Shown here one piece after another: positions 33,493 to 42,777 of a stretch of 64,000 bases of DNA. The DNA lies in NCBI GenBank assembly GCA_947034885.2, contig OX344749.2, forward strand, positions 16,259,501-16,323,500. Reading direction: 5' to 3'. This DNA comes from Thuidium tamariscinum. Lineage: Eukaryota; Streptophyta; Bryopsida; Hypnales; Thuidiaceae. The notes below the pieces were generated by a model. It made no database searches. It had not been told where the DNA came from and was given only the letters and a program-made list of their open reading frames with translations. How positions within the stretch are numbered: position 1 is the first letter of the stretch; each line of letters begins with the position of its first letter. The translations under genes were made by a program, and so were the position numbers.

Positions 33493-35180
33493 GACAGAGT
33501 TGAGTAGTTAGGTAGGATTTTGAGATTTTGGGACGGAAGTTTCCTGGACGGATTTCCCGGGTGTGGGCCCCGATCTGGAACTTTAGGAACAACTGGCCGG
33601 ACCTTTCCGAATAATCCGGTTGGGCTCCGATTGGTTGTTTCGGATTTTCTTTTGCCTTGTTGGCATTCCGTTTCTGTTTTTAGGCTTTGACTTTCGTTTT
33701 GTTTTGGGCTTTTAAGGGGCAGGCAAGTTAGTTGGCCTGTCATTCCCTCCTAGCGCATATTCATGTATTTCCATTCCTTTCTTTAATCTGAGCCGGCAGA
33801 TGAACATTCCAGCTCTCACTTTTGTGTTTGGGATTCTCTTGGTTTGTTTGTTTGAAGTGTTGAGAGTTAGGAGAGACGAGTGAGGAGGAATCCGGATTCT
33901 TAGGCAATTGGGATCTGAACTGAGTGATTAACTTCCGAGAACTAGGGTCTTGATTCGTGAGTTTGAGCGTGGAGCCTTTAAATTGCCGGAACGGTGATCC
34001 GGTGTGAGTCCAGGAGTGACGCGAAGGAGGTTCCGGAATCGCAGGGGCGGATCCGTGCGGAGTTAAGCAGCCGCCATAGGAAAATTCCGTCCGCCAGAAG
34101 GTCTGCCAGCCACTGAGTCTATCCGTGGAACTAGGGAAGTACGTCCTTTCAAGTTTGGGGGTCTTTTGATCTGTCGTTGTAGTAAGGGCAAGTGAAGTAG
34201 TCCTGAGTGACCTGCTAACCGGATTGGCTCACAGCTATCCAGAAAGTTGTGAGGACTCGGATCCGCCTCTACTGCAAAAATCAGATACATTTGGGTGTCT
34301 TTGTGTGTTTTGTGTGTTTTGTTTGAGAAGAGAGAGTGTGGAGTTTATGAGTGGTAAGTCCCTACCCCTCGGAAAGATCAAGAGAGGACCCCCTGAGGAT
34401 AAAACAGGGGTATCAAAAACCAATAAATGAAAGTGACGGTACCAGAATCCGGTTTGGGACGGATCCGGGTGGAAGTGAAATCCGGATCCGAGAAAGGAAT
34501 CCGGTCATAGTTGAGAGACGGATTCGGAAAGAAACGACGGATCCTGAAAAAGAGTTCCGGAAAACAAGTTGGTATTCCGGATTAAGAGTAGTAACTTGGG
34601 TGTTTTGAGCTGGGAAACCTAGAAACCGAAAAATACAACTATTAGTAACGTCTGGAATCTCCTGGGACGATATTCCGTGTCATATTATCACGTTTGAGTG
34701 TGATAAAGGTGCTTTCTGCTAGATTGCGCGTATGACACTCTTTATAGGATATATCTATTGATTTTAATAATTCAGTTTGATCTATAGCATCTGGTTCCAA
34801 TTCTGTAATATCAGAAGAGGCACTCAATTGCTCTAAGCTCTCGGTTGCAACTATAGGTAGATCATTAAAATTATTTTCTTCTATCGATTGACCTTCATTT
34901 AAAAGACTATCGTTAATATCTATTGACAACTCGCTTTCTTCAGCCACAGACTGTGAGACAATAGGACTCCCACTTTTTACTCTCAATTCTTCTTCCTGTT
35001 TTTCCCTTAATGCTCTCACTCTTATACGTTCATCCCTAGAAGCCCTTTCCCTTTCTATTTTTACTAGATTTCGAGGGCTCAAACTCCATCTATGGCTCAT
35101 TTGGATTCCATCAAAAATTATTATTTCCCCTTCCTATTGATACAATTAATTAAATTACCTATTGGCTTTTAATTCGCTAC

Positions 35181-35199
35181 CTCCCCGGCAGCGGCGCCA
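35181..35199 (-). other. Primer-binding site, tRNA-Asp type
   Basis: On the minus strand TGGCGCCGCTGCCGGGGAG lies three bases inside the 5' LTR end. It matches the complement of the tRNA-Asp 3' end used by many Athila-type elements (TGGCGCCGTTGCCGGGGA) with one difference. Confidence 0.85.
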
Positions 35200-35202
35200 A
35201 AA

Positions 35203-36419
35203 TGTAGATGGATATTTTAATAGTATGGAAACTATTGAAAAATATCTATAGTAGAGTTCGTTCACAGGGAGGAAGGAATCAGCCAATAGATAAACCTAAG
35301 GATGACTATTTGTCGTTAATTCCTAAGGATTGCACAATAGAAAATGAGGAAAACACTCAATCCCACTCTCACCATAGACATAACCCATAGCCATATTATA
35401 ATTGAGTTAGATGAAACTTATCCATGGTTTTGATCTTTATTCCATAGCCCTAGCTTTCTCCAATTCCAACCACCAGGTGATCTCCAATTGATTCTTTTAA
35501 AGGCTTGACTGCATCATCCATTGCTCCATTCTTCCCAGCATGGCTTCTAACTCCAATTGATTCATCAAATCTCCTTTTCTTTAATTCACCAATTGGTCTC
35601 TCTCAAATAACCTCACAGTTATAATAGGACTCTCAATGGTATACAACAATTCAAAACTATAGGATGCTCTCTCTTTCACTGATTCTATTGATTTACTTCA
35701 CTACAGCCATCTCATCACACACACACAATTGCAAAATAAAATCTATAGACCTAAACACAGCCAACAACCATATCCACTATGGCTTCAAGCACCAACCAAC
35801 ACATCCATTACAATAGACTCTCACATGTCATAGCATACATGCATACAATAGAAAAATCAGCAATCTACATGTAACACACAATTGACCCCACTCATTCAAA
35901 GTAATAAATTCAACCTATAGACTCCATCAAACACACACATGCACACACTGCAATTTGCAATTGAATTTCCACTTTGTATTCATCTCCGAAAAGTATTACA
36001 ATTAATCCGCATAGTATTTCACAGCCACTGTGCTCTGTAAAAACTATTGACTCACATCCACAGACACTAATACCACAACTATAGACTCGCTCCTGCACAC
36101 ACTGATTGTACTAAAACTATTGCTCACACCTACTGCCAGCCTCCACTGCCGTAGGAGCTCTGGTCTCTCTACCAGACTTACTTCCCCTCCGCTGACAATA
36201 GCTTTAACTACCAATTCAACCTCCAATAGTAACCGCCTTCAACTGACAATGGCCATTCATCCCATAGATTGAAAACTACAGATGATAATACTACCATAGC
36301 TGAAATAGACTACCAACAATGGAAAGTTAACCCAAAAATACTCTTACACTATAGAAAATGTGTGAGGTTACCATAACAAAAAGAAATTAAACAAAATTTA
36401 CTATAGCTCTCAGACTACA
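35203..36419 (-). repeat. Right (5') LTR of the Athila-like element
   Basis: 1,217 bp from TGTAGATGG to CAGACTACA. It lacks the 0.73-kb insertion found in its partner and so provides the empty site for it. About 27 differences from the left LTR, including several transversions. No convincing TATA box was identified on the minus strand. Confidence 0.9.
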
Positions 36420-36424
36420 GTGGC
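36420..36424. repeat. Target-site duplication GTGGC, right
   Basis: Second copy of the 5-bp duplication, directly after LTR end CTACA. Confidence 0.95.
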
Positions 36425-36879
36425 ATAGCGGGGTCAGTCATCTTACTATTGAGTGCTGCCGTGGCATCCCTATCCAGCTGGTGTCACCCGATCCAGATCA
36501 CAAGCACCAGTTGCAGTACATCGCCGACTATAGTGCGGCTTGTGAGCCGTGCCAGGACGTGGAAGGTTACCGCGTGTCGCTTTACACTATATTTGAAGGC
36601 AAAGGAGTCCATCATCCACGCTACCACCCTCTATTCTATGAATACCCAAGCCGTAGTAAGAGGTCCCGCGCAACGCGACTAGAGAATGCAACCTTCTTTA
36701 ACGACAAGATCTCTTGGTCGGCACGACTTTCCGATATCGAGCGTATTGAAGACTACCAGGCACCATACTTCTTTGAGTATAGGCCTCCATTTCTAGAGAT
36801 AGCTAGTACTCTGATCTGCGTAGAACCGACTGAGCTTCCAACAGTGGTGGAAGTCACTCAAGTCAGTGCTAATAATTAG
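36425..36879 (+). pseudogene. ORF1 of the giant element, 3' part
   Basis: The frame left at 17909 resumes here in phase and runs to TAG at 36877-36879. It contains a Cys/His cluster (IECCRG, ACEPCQDVEG) and a Tyr/Pro-rich stretch (YHPLFYEYPSRS). There are no stops in this half. Gag begins about 50-90 nt downstream. The protein is unrecognised, and its preservation compared with gag is notable. Confidence 0.55.
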
Positions 36880-37813
36880 CCTTCTATACTAGAATATAGT
36901 GTTGCATGGAATTTTATTATCTATATATGAGTGGATTGGATTTGTGTGAGATTGGCTCAAGTGAATACTTCAATGCCCCCAAAGCCTCCGCTTACACCCA
37001 GATCCACCCGAGTTACTAGATCAAAGGCGACTACCGAATCTAGCCAATCTGATCAACCCTCATTGGCAGTAGAGCTAGAAGAAGATTTTCCACCACCACC
37101 AACTATAGGGGAGCAAGCCATTTCCATGGATCCTCGACGACCCGAAGTAGCCCCGGCCGTGGAAGAAGTACGACTTGCAGGACCCTTCATCCCGGACCTT
37201 GATCCAATGATTTTATCCAGACGACTGCCCATAGCAGTCCCTCTAGGCTTAAGAGAGGTTCCAATCCCTCATAACCTTCCTACGTTTTCCGGATCCCGTG
37301 ATGATGACCCAACAGCCCATGTCGAGAGATTTGAAGAAATTCTCATCTCTAGTTTGGTATTTGATCCAGGGTATTACTTAATCTGGTTCCCTAACACACT
37401 GGAAAAGGCGGCCTATGCATGGTATAGGTCCCATGAAGCTAATTTCTTTACAACTTGGGCCCAATTACAAGCCGTATTCTTACAATATTTCCGCCCTGAG
37501 ACTAGACAACAACAAGCATTGACGGCGCTCACCAACATACGACGCGGAACCATCGAAGACATTACTCCCTACGTACGACGATTCCAAATGGTATGTACTC
37601 GTTTTGTTGGGAATCTACTCAATGATTCCACTATATGACATTATTTTATTCAAGGGATTGACACATCATCTACAATAAGAGATATTTTATCCTGACGACC
37701 AGCTACGCTTGCCAATGCTATTGAAGCAGCCTTTGAGATAGAATTAATCGATAAAGAAAATGACAGGATGGTGAGGAGAGTAGAAGAACCAATTCCAGCC
37801 TTCATTCCGGTAT

Positions 37814-37818
37814 ATCAT
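37814..37818. repeat. Target-site duplication ATCAT, left (copy at 44566-44570)
   Basis: ATCAT lies directly before TGTGGGCGC at 37819 and directly after GGACTCACA at 44565. Removing LTR plus one copy restores the gag frame of the giant element. Confidence 0.95.
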
Positions 37819-37913
37819 TGTGGGCGCTTCATTCCCACCCTTGGAATTAAGTGATCACAACCAGGCTCTGGTCCTAACAATTCTACTACCTACGGGTGTC
37901 TAAGCGTCAATCC

Positions 37914-37932
37914 ATTGTGCCTTCCAAGCAAT
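37914..37932 (-). other. tRNA-Gly(UCC) antisense motif in the reverse solo LTR
   Basis: The + strand reads TGCCTTCCAAGCAATGGATC around this position. It is the same conserved motif as in family 1, in an LTR family that is otherwise hard to align. Confidence 0.6.
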
Positions 37933-38395
37933 GGATCTTTTTTACTATCCTACCTATCCTACCAAGGGTCTTTTTCGTTCTCTTGTCCTACTTTTATGCT
38001 TTGTTCTTGTTTATCCTACTTCTACGTGTTTGTCTTGGTTTTAATCTACTCTATGTATTTGTGTTCCTTTGTCCTATTCTACGTATTTGTCTTGGTTTTA
38101 ATCTACTCTACGTATTTGTGTTGGTTTTAGTCTAATCTACGTCTTCTTCTACTATACGTACTGGTATTTGGCTTAGTCTAATCTACGTCTTCTTCTACTC
38201 TATGTATTCTTCTACTATACGTATTCTTTTACTCCTACGTTTGGGTATTCATTATTTTCCTTCTCTTTATGGTTGTCTTCCTATTCGTGATTGCTAATCA
38301 CCGGACCTTAATCCTACTTGGGATGTAGACTTTTCCACTAACTAACTCCCTATTACGTCAATTAATTCAAATCAAAAGAAGGGTTAGAGGCCCAC

Positions 38396-38449
38396 CTCCG
38401 TTCCGTGGATCCGGTCCTCTTCACTCCACGCCACGTCCATCATTGCCAT
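38396..38449 (-). other. Exon-like 54-nt block in the reverse family-2 LTR
   Basis: ATG to GAG on the minus strand (peptide with MDVAWSEEDRIH), followed directly by GTGGGCCTCTAA. The same block of identical length is in the inner LTR at 41951-42004. By position and form it is the counterpart of the 72-nt start exon of family 1. The sequence is not clearly homologous. Confidence 0.45.
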
Positions 38450-39030
38450 GTCTTGGCCCCGGCTCTTTTAATTATTCCCTTCCGGGTGCTTCTTACAATT
38501 AGGTCATTTTTTGCAATGACTTCCTAGCTCAACTAATTTCTATACTACCTCCTAAACGAACTAATTCCTATACTACCCCTAATCCCAACTAATTTCTATA
38601 CTACCCCTAGTCCCAACTAATTTTTATTTATTTTGTGTAAGAACCCCTGGCTCCCCGAACCCCTAGCTCCCCAAACCCTGGCCCCTCCCCGGCTGCGGGA
38701 CCCGGCTGGCTGGGCTGCGGGCTCTGGCTGGCTGGCTGGGGCTGGTCCAGCACTTGGAGACTTGCAATTTTTGGCTTTTTGAGTGGAACTAGGAACCTCC
38801 TAACAAAAGAACAATTGACGTGACCCAAGGGTTTTAACCCAATGGATGTTGGATGCTAAACGTTGATTTAGTGCCAACCATGTTGGAGACTAAACGTTGA
38901 TTCTAACTCAAGGGGAAGGTTATTTGACACCCCGCTAAGACTTAGGGGGTTCAAAGCTTCGCCGTGAGAGTGAGGCGTTTTGACACGTGGCTAAGACTTT
39001 GTTTTCTTAGGAAGGGTGGGGGTTCATAGC

Positions 39031-39324
39031 TTCGCCGTCCCCTATGGGACTAAATTAACCCCGTGACTAAGAGGAGAGGGAGAAGAGAGTGTCCACACAA
39101 CCTATCTAATACTATAGTTCAAAGCTTCGCCGTCCCCTATGGGACTAAATTAACCCCGTGACTAAGAGAAGAGGGAGAAGAGAGTGTCCACATAACCTAT
39201 CTAATACTATAGTTCAAAGCTTCGCCGTCCCCTATGGGACTAAATTAACCCCGTGACTAAGAGAAGAGGGAGAAGAGAGTGTCCACACAACCTATCTAAT
39301 ACTATAGTTCAAAGCTTCGCCGTC
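39031..39324 (-). repeat. 95-bp tandem repeats in the family-2 LTR leader
   Basis: TTCGCCGTCCCCTATGGGAC recurs at 39031, 39126, 39221 and 39316, exactly 95 bp apart. The array is cut by the inner LTR and continues at 42784. Each unit carries the motif GTTCAAAGCTTCGCCG. Its reverse, CGGCGAAGCTTTGAAC, also occurs singly in other LTRs (41107, 41212, 41284). Confidence 0.85.
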
Positions 39325-40720
39325 TGTGAGTCCCCGATTCGTCACCGAGGACTCACGGGTTCTTTTTTCGAATTTATACATAAACTAAGGCGTATTTAGG
39401 CTCATAACACCCACAAAAGGGCATTAAACCTATATTGGCATTACACATATCAATGTGCCATTTGGTCATTAGGTGGGATTTATGATAGTTTACATCCAAA
39501 ATGGGCCTAGTCTTAGCTAAATAGACGCCAAATTGATAGAGACATGCAGGATTAGGGTAAGAAGCCTAAAAAGGCCCTGTCTAGGCTAGGAAGTCCTCAT
39601 AGGGGGATCTAGGAGGAATCCTCCACTCCCCATAGCATCGAAGAGAATACGGACAAAATACTAACCTTGAAATGCAGGTACCGGGCAATTTCCTAATTCT
39701 AGGAGCACACGGTGGGGATGCAGATTTGCATCCAAGTGGGGGGATCCCATGGGTGGTCCCCTCTAAAGTTTGGGAATTTCCCGACATTGTTTGGACATTT
39801 TCCCAGACGGTCAACCGCGGTGGACTTTGGGTGGGAATTCGAAAGAATATCCCAAAGTGCGGTAAAATCCCACTAAAAATCCGGCGAGGCGGTCTCACAC
39901 CAACGGAGCGCTTCCCCAAGTTTCAAGACAAACCGATAGTCAGAAGATCCCGAATCGGCGACATTCCTCCCCAACTGACAAATTAAATGGTGGAAGCTGT
40001 AGTTGACCGGCGTACCGGGGCCATACGACATCGGAACGGAGCCTATCTTGGTTCTATTCCTACCCCCTTGCATCTACTTGGAAGATTGGTGAAGGTTTGG
40101 GGTCCAAAATTGCTAAACTCCAAAAGTTGGGAATTTATCCCAACTTTGATCCCAGCTTACACTAAGATTCCTCGAGAATTTGGACATAGTTTAAGGGGTA
40201 AGGGGTTTTGCTTAGGCTATTTATGGCCTTCCGAAGCCAATGGCGCAATCCGTTTGCCATTTGGAGCTAAACTCCAAAAGTTAGCCTTTTGGGGACAGCA
40301 CATGGAGAAGAAATGGGGGTTTTAGGCCCCCCAAGGCATTTTTGGGGAGTTTGGGCCCCATTAGCCGTGGGGAACGCATAGGGAACGTGTGGAGAACTTC
40401 GGGCACATGTGGGAGCAAGTACCACCTCAAAAAGTTAGTGGAGGTGATTCATGTACTTTGGTATAAGTAATTTCAAATTAAGTAGGTGGGAACACATGGG
40501 AACTTCTCCCATGTGAGAACTTGTAGATTTTGGGGAAGGTAAATTAGACGGTTTTGCAAGTTCTTGTAAGGTTAGGTACGATTTGAATTCCCCAATTCAA
40601 ATTGTGTAGATTTTAGGTGGATAATTAGATTTGGGAGGGGTAAACATGTACGGACCTCCTAAATTCCTTCATCTAGTTATTCTTAGTAGATTAAGGGGGG
40701 GTGTTGCTCCCTTTCGGGTA

Positions 40721-40728
40721 TAAAAGGG
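40721..40728 (+). promoter_or_regulatory. TATA box of the inner family-2 LTR
   Basis: TATAAAAG within TTCGGGTATAAAAGGGGCGG, followed about 30 bp downstream by a CTCTCTCTCTCTC initiator-like tract. The mirrored copy in the reverse LTR is near 43165-43172. Confidence 0.7.
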
Positions 40729-41950
40729 GCGGCGTTGTCCTCTCATTCTCTCTCTCTCTCAACTCCTACCTATTTAAGGGAGGAGGACTATTGGGCCCGG
40801 GTTATGCCGGATTTCCTTTGGCTTTTGATGCCAAGGGAGCCTTTGATGGTCTTTTGGGGTTTTTACACCCTTTGGTAAGTATTGTTTGCACTTGGGGACT
40901 TGAGACCCCTCCAAGTTGTTGAAACTTCTTGCAATCCAAGCTTAGTTTACTCATTGTGTTGTGTTACTATTGAAAGTTGTTGTGGGAGAGACTAGTAAGG
41001 AACCGAGGGGTGACTTGGGAGGTGACTTAGAGAGTATGCTTGCAATTTGTGCCTACCTCCTCCCCCCTTCTTCTTGTATGTAATGCTAAGCTAGTCCCAT
41101 GAGGGACGGCGGAGCTTTGACCGTCCTCTAAATACTTAGCTTTGATGCATAGGAAGTCCCTCTCTTCTCCCCCTTCTCTTGTCCACGGTAATAGATTAGT
41201 CCCATGAGGGACGGCGGAGCTATGGCCCTCCCAAGTCTCTAGGCCATTAGAAGTCTTAGTCAAGTGTCAAAAATACATCCTTACGGCGAAGCTTTGAACC
41301 CCCTAAGTCTTAGCGGGGTGTCAAATGCAAGTCCCTTCACAATAGCAACAACGTTTAGTTTCCAACACCTTGGAAATTAACCCAACGTTTAGCTTCCAAC
41401 AACTTAGTAAGTAAGTCCTCACCTAAACTAGGAGCAATTAGTGCCCACTCAACCAATTAGCATTGTATGAGGAGTCAAAAACCAAGGTCCAGCCCAAGTC
41501 CAGAGTCAGCCCCAGACCAGAGCCACCCCCAGTTCAGGCCAGCCCCGGAGTCAGCCCCACCGGAGCCAGCCCACCGGAGCCAGGCCCGCAGAGCCAGCCC
41601 CGTCGGAGCAGCCCCGCAAAGCCAACCCCGCGTGGGTATTGGGGGCCGGGTATTGGGGGGGCCGAGTATTTGGGAGGGGGGGCCGGGTACCAGGGGGGGA
41701 AGGGCCGCAGCAAGGGAGGAAGGACCGCAGCAGTTAGGGAAAAAATATAGAAAATAGGGGGTTTAGGGGAAAATATAGAAATTAGATAGCGTAAGGGGAA
41801 ATATAGAAATTAGATAGCTTAGGGGGAAATATAGAAACTAGGTAGTTAAGGGGATAGACCAGAAATTAGTGGAACTAGGGGCTATCGCAAAAAAGATTTA
41901 ATTGTAAAAAGCACCCGGGAAGGGATAACTAAAAGAGCCAGGTCCAAGAC

Positions 41951-42004
41951 ATGGCAACGATGGACGTGGCGTGGAGTGAAGAGGACCGGATCCACAGAAC
42001 GGAG
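41951..42004 (+). other. Exon-like 54-nt block in the inner family-2 LTR
   Basis: ATG to GAG followed by GTGGGCC. It encodes MATMDVAWSEEDRIHRTE, against M-A-M-M-D with G for the last R in the reverse LTR copy. The surrounding sequence is non-coding. Confidence 0.45.
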
Positions 42005-42179
42005 GTGGGCCTTTACAACTCTCCTTTGATTTAATTTGTTAATGCAATTAGGAATTAATTAGTAGGAAAAGGTTACCATCCCAAGTGGGATTAAGGTCCG
42101 GCAATTAGCAAACACAAATAGGAAGATAACCACCACTAGAATAGAAAGAGGAAGAAGGAATACACAAACATAGAGAAGA

Positions 42180-42480
42180 AAACGTAGATTAGACTAAGAC
42201 AAATACGTAGAGTAGAGGTACTCCATTAAAATACGTAAAGTAGATGTAGAGCAAGACAAATATGTAGAGTAGAGGTACTCCATTAAAATACGTAAAGTAG
42301 AGGTAGAGCAAGACAAATACATAGAGTAGAGGTACTCAAGTAAAATACGTAAAGTAGAAGTAGAACGATACCAATACGTAGAGTAGAGGTATTCAATTAG
42401 AGTACGTAGAGTAGACTAAACCAAGACAATTACGTAGAGTAGAGGAAAACCAAGACAAATATATAGAATAGGATAACAGT
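42180..42480 (+). repeat. Degenerate tandem repeats around TACGTAGAGTAGA
   Basis: More than eight near-copies of AATACGTAGAGTAGAGGTA or AATACGTAAAGTAGA in about 300 bp. The reverse LTR has the mirrored field at 38010-38240 (TCTACTCTACGTATTTG). The open frames here are products of the repeat. Confidence 0.75.
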
Positions 42481-42669
42481 ACAAAGACGTAGAAACGGGG
42501 TGGGAAATACCATAAGAAAAGCGGGCCAAACAAACCCAAACACGTATAAGTAGGATAAAACGAGAACAAAGCATAAAAGTAGGACAAGAGAACGAAACAC
42601 ATAAGAAGTAAGCAGCAACTAGAAGTAGGACAAAGGAATGAAACAAACCTTAGTTAGGATAGTAAAAAA

Positions 42670-42688
42670 GATCCATTGCTTGGAAGGC
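42670..42688 (+). other. tRNA-Gly(UCC) antisense motif in the inner family-2 LTR
   Basis: GATCCATTGCTTGGAAGGC, identical to the family-1 motif. Confidence 0.6.
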
Positions 42689-42748
42689 ACAATGGATTGA
42701 CGCTTAGACACCCGTAGGTAGTAGAATTGTTAAGAGCCTGATTGTGAT

Positions 42749-42777
42749 CGCTTAATTCCAAGGGTGGGAATGAAGCG
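42749..42777 (+). promoter_or_regulatory. LTR-end hairpin, inner family-2 LTR
   Basis: CGCTTAATTCC and GGAATGAAGCG flank AAGGGTG. One internal mismatch. The second base pair is G-C where LTR B has A-T. Ends six bases before the LTR end. Confidence 0.6.

Larger units (their letters stand above)
30981..34669 (+). mobile_element. Unclassified 3.7-kb insertion with its own promoter and ORF
   Basis: The gag frame of the Athila-like element stops matching here. The flanks repeat ATAT (30977-30980 and 34670-34673), a candidate 4-bp duplication. No LTRs or terminal inverted repeats are seen; ends are CATGTAAATAAAATAGG and CTCCTGGGACG. GC content is far higher than in the host element. Both end regions are crowded with GGATCCG and TTCCGG words (31075-31240 and 34430-34570). 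It holds a TATA box, a ~650-codon ORF and long untranslated ends, so it looks like one transcription unit. It could be a DNA transposon with subterminal repeats or a retroposed unit. Confidence 0.6.
27776..35100 (-). pseudogene. gag: Gag of the Athila-like element, split by two insertions
   Basis: It starts at ATG 35100 (MSHRWSLSPRN) with a charged, helix-prone N-terminus and is cut at 34669 by a 3.7-kb insertion. It resumes near 30980 (one base out of frame) and contains the retrotransposon gag domain (about 30380-29880; WYAIFPTTLEDHAKQWF, FIAHFRPIGYDERV). Four zinc knuckles follow: WCTNCKGQGHVNIDC; a second knuckle cut after CHHCGG by the inverted-repeat element at 28759-29482; then an Asn-rich linker; then CFHCNQRGHIRVNC and CGNCKQNGHTTEEC. 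An in-frame TGA lies near 28025, and the terminal TAG at 27776-27778 overlaps pol. Capsid formation and RNA packaging are the family role. This copy cannot make a full protein. Confidence 0.8.
17910..36419 (-). mobile_element. Athila/Tat-like Ty3 LTR element, 18.5 kb with insertions
   Basis: The LTRs start TGTAG and end CTACA, with a GTGGC duplication outside. On the minus strand the order is LTR, tRNA-Asp-type primer site, gag, pol (protease, RT, RNase H, integrase), a long AT-rich spacer, a third ORF, polypurine tract, LTR. An Asp primer site and an extra ORF after integrase in the envelope-like position are typical of the Athila/Tat branch of plant Ty3 elements. It carries two copies of a 0.73-kb inverted-repeat element and a 3.7-kb insertion. 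Gag and ORF3 are broken, while the polymerase frame is uninterrupted. The LTRs differ by about 2.3% (about 27 differences per 1,217 bp by eye). Confidence 0.9.

Noticed and set aside
30981-34669. Helitron interpretation of the 3.7-kb insertion
   Set aside because: The left end could be read as A/TC, but neither strand has a CTRR end with a preceding hairpin, and the flanks repeat ATAT instead of splitting an AT site.
38010-38240. Tyr/Phe/Leu-rich membrane-like frames (37896-38135 and 42393-42646)
   Set aside because: They translate the degenerate TACGTAGAGTAGA repeats of the family-2 LTR in opposite orientations. The hydrophobicity is a repeat artefact.
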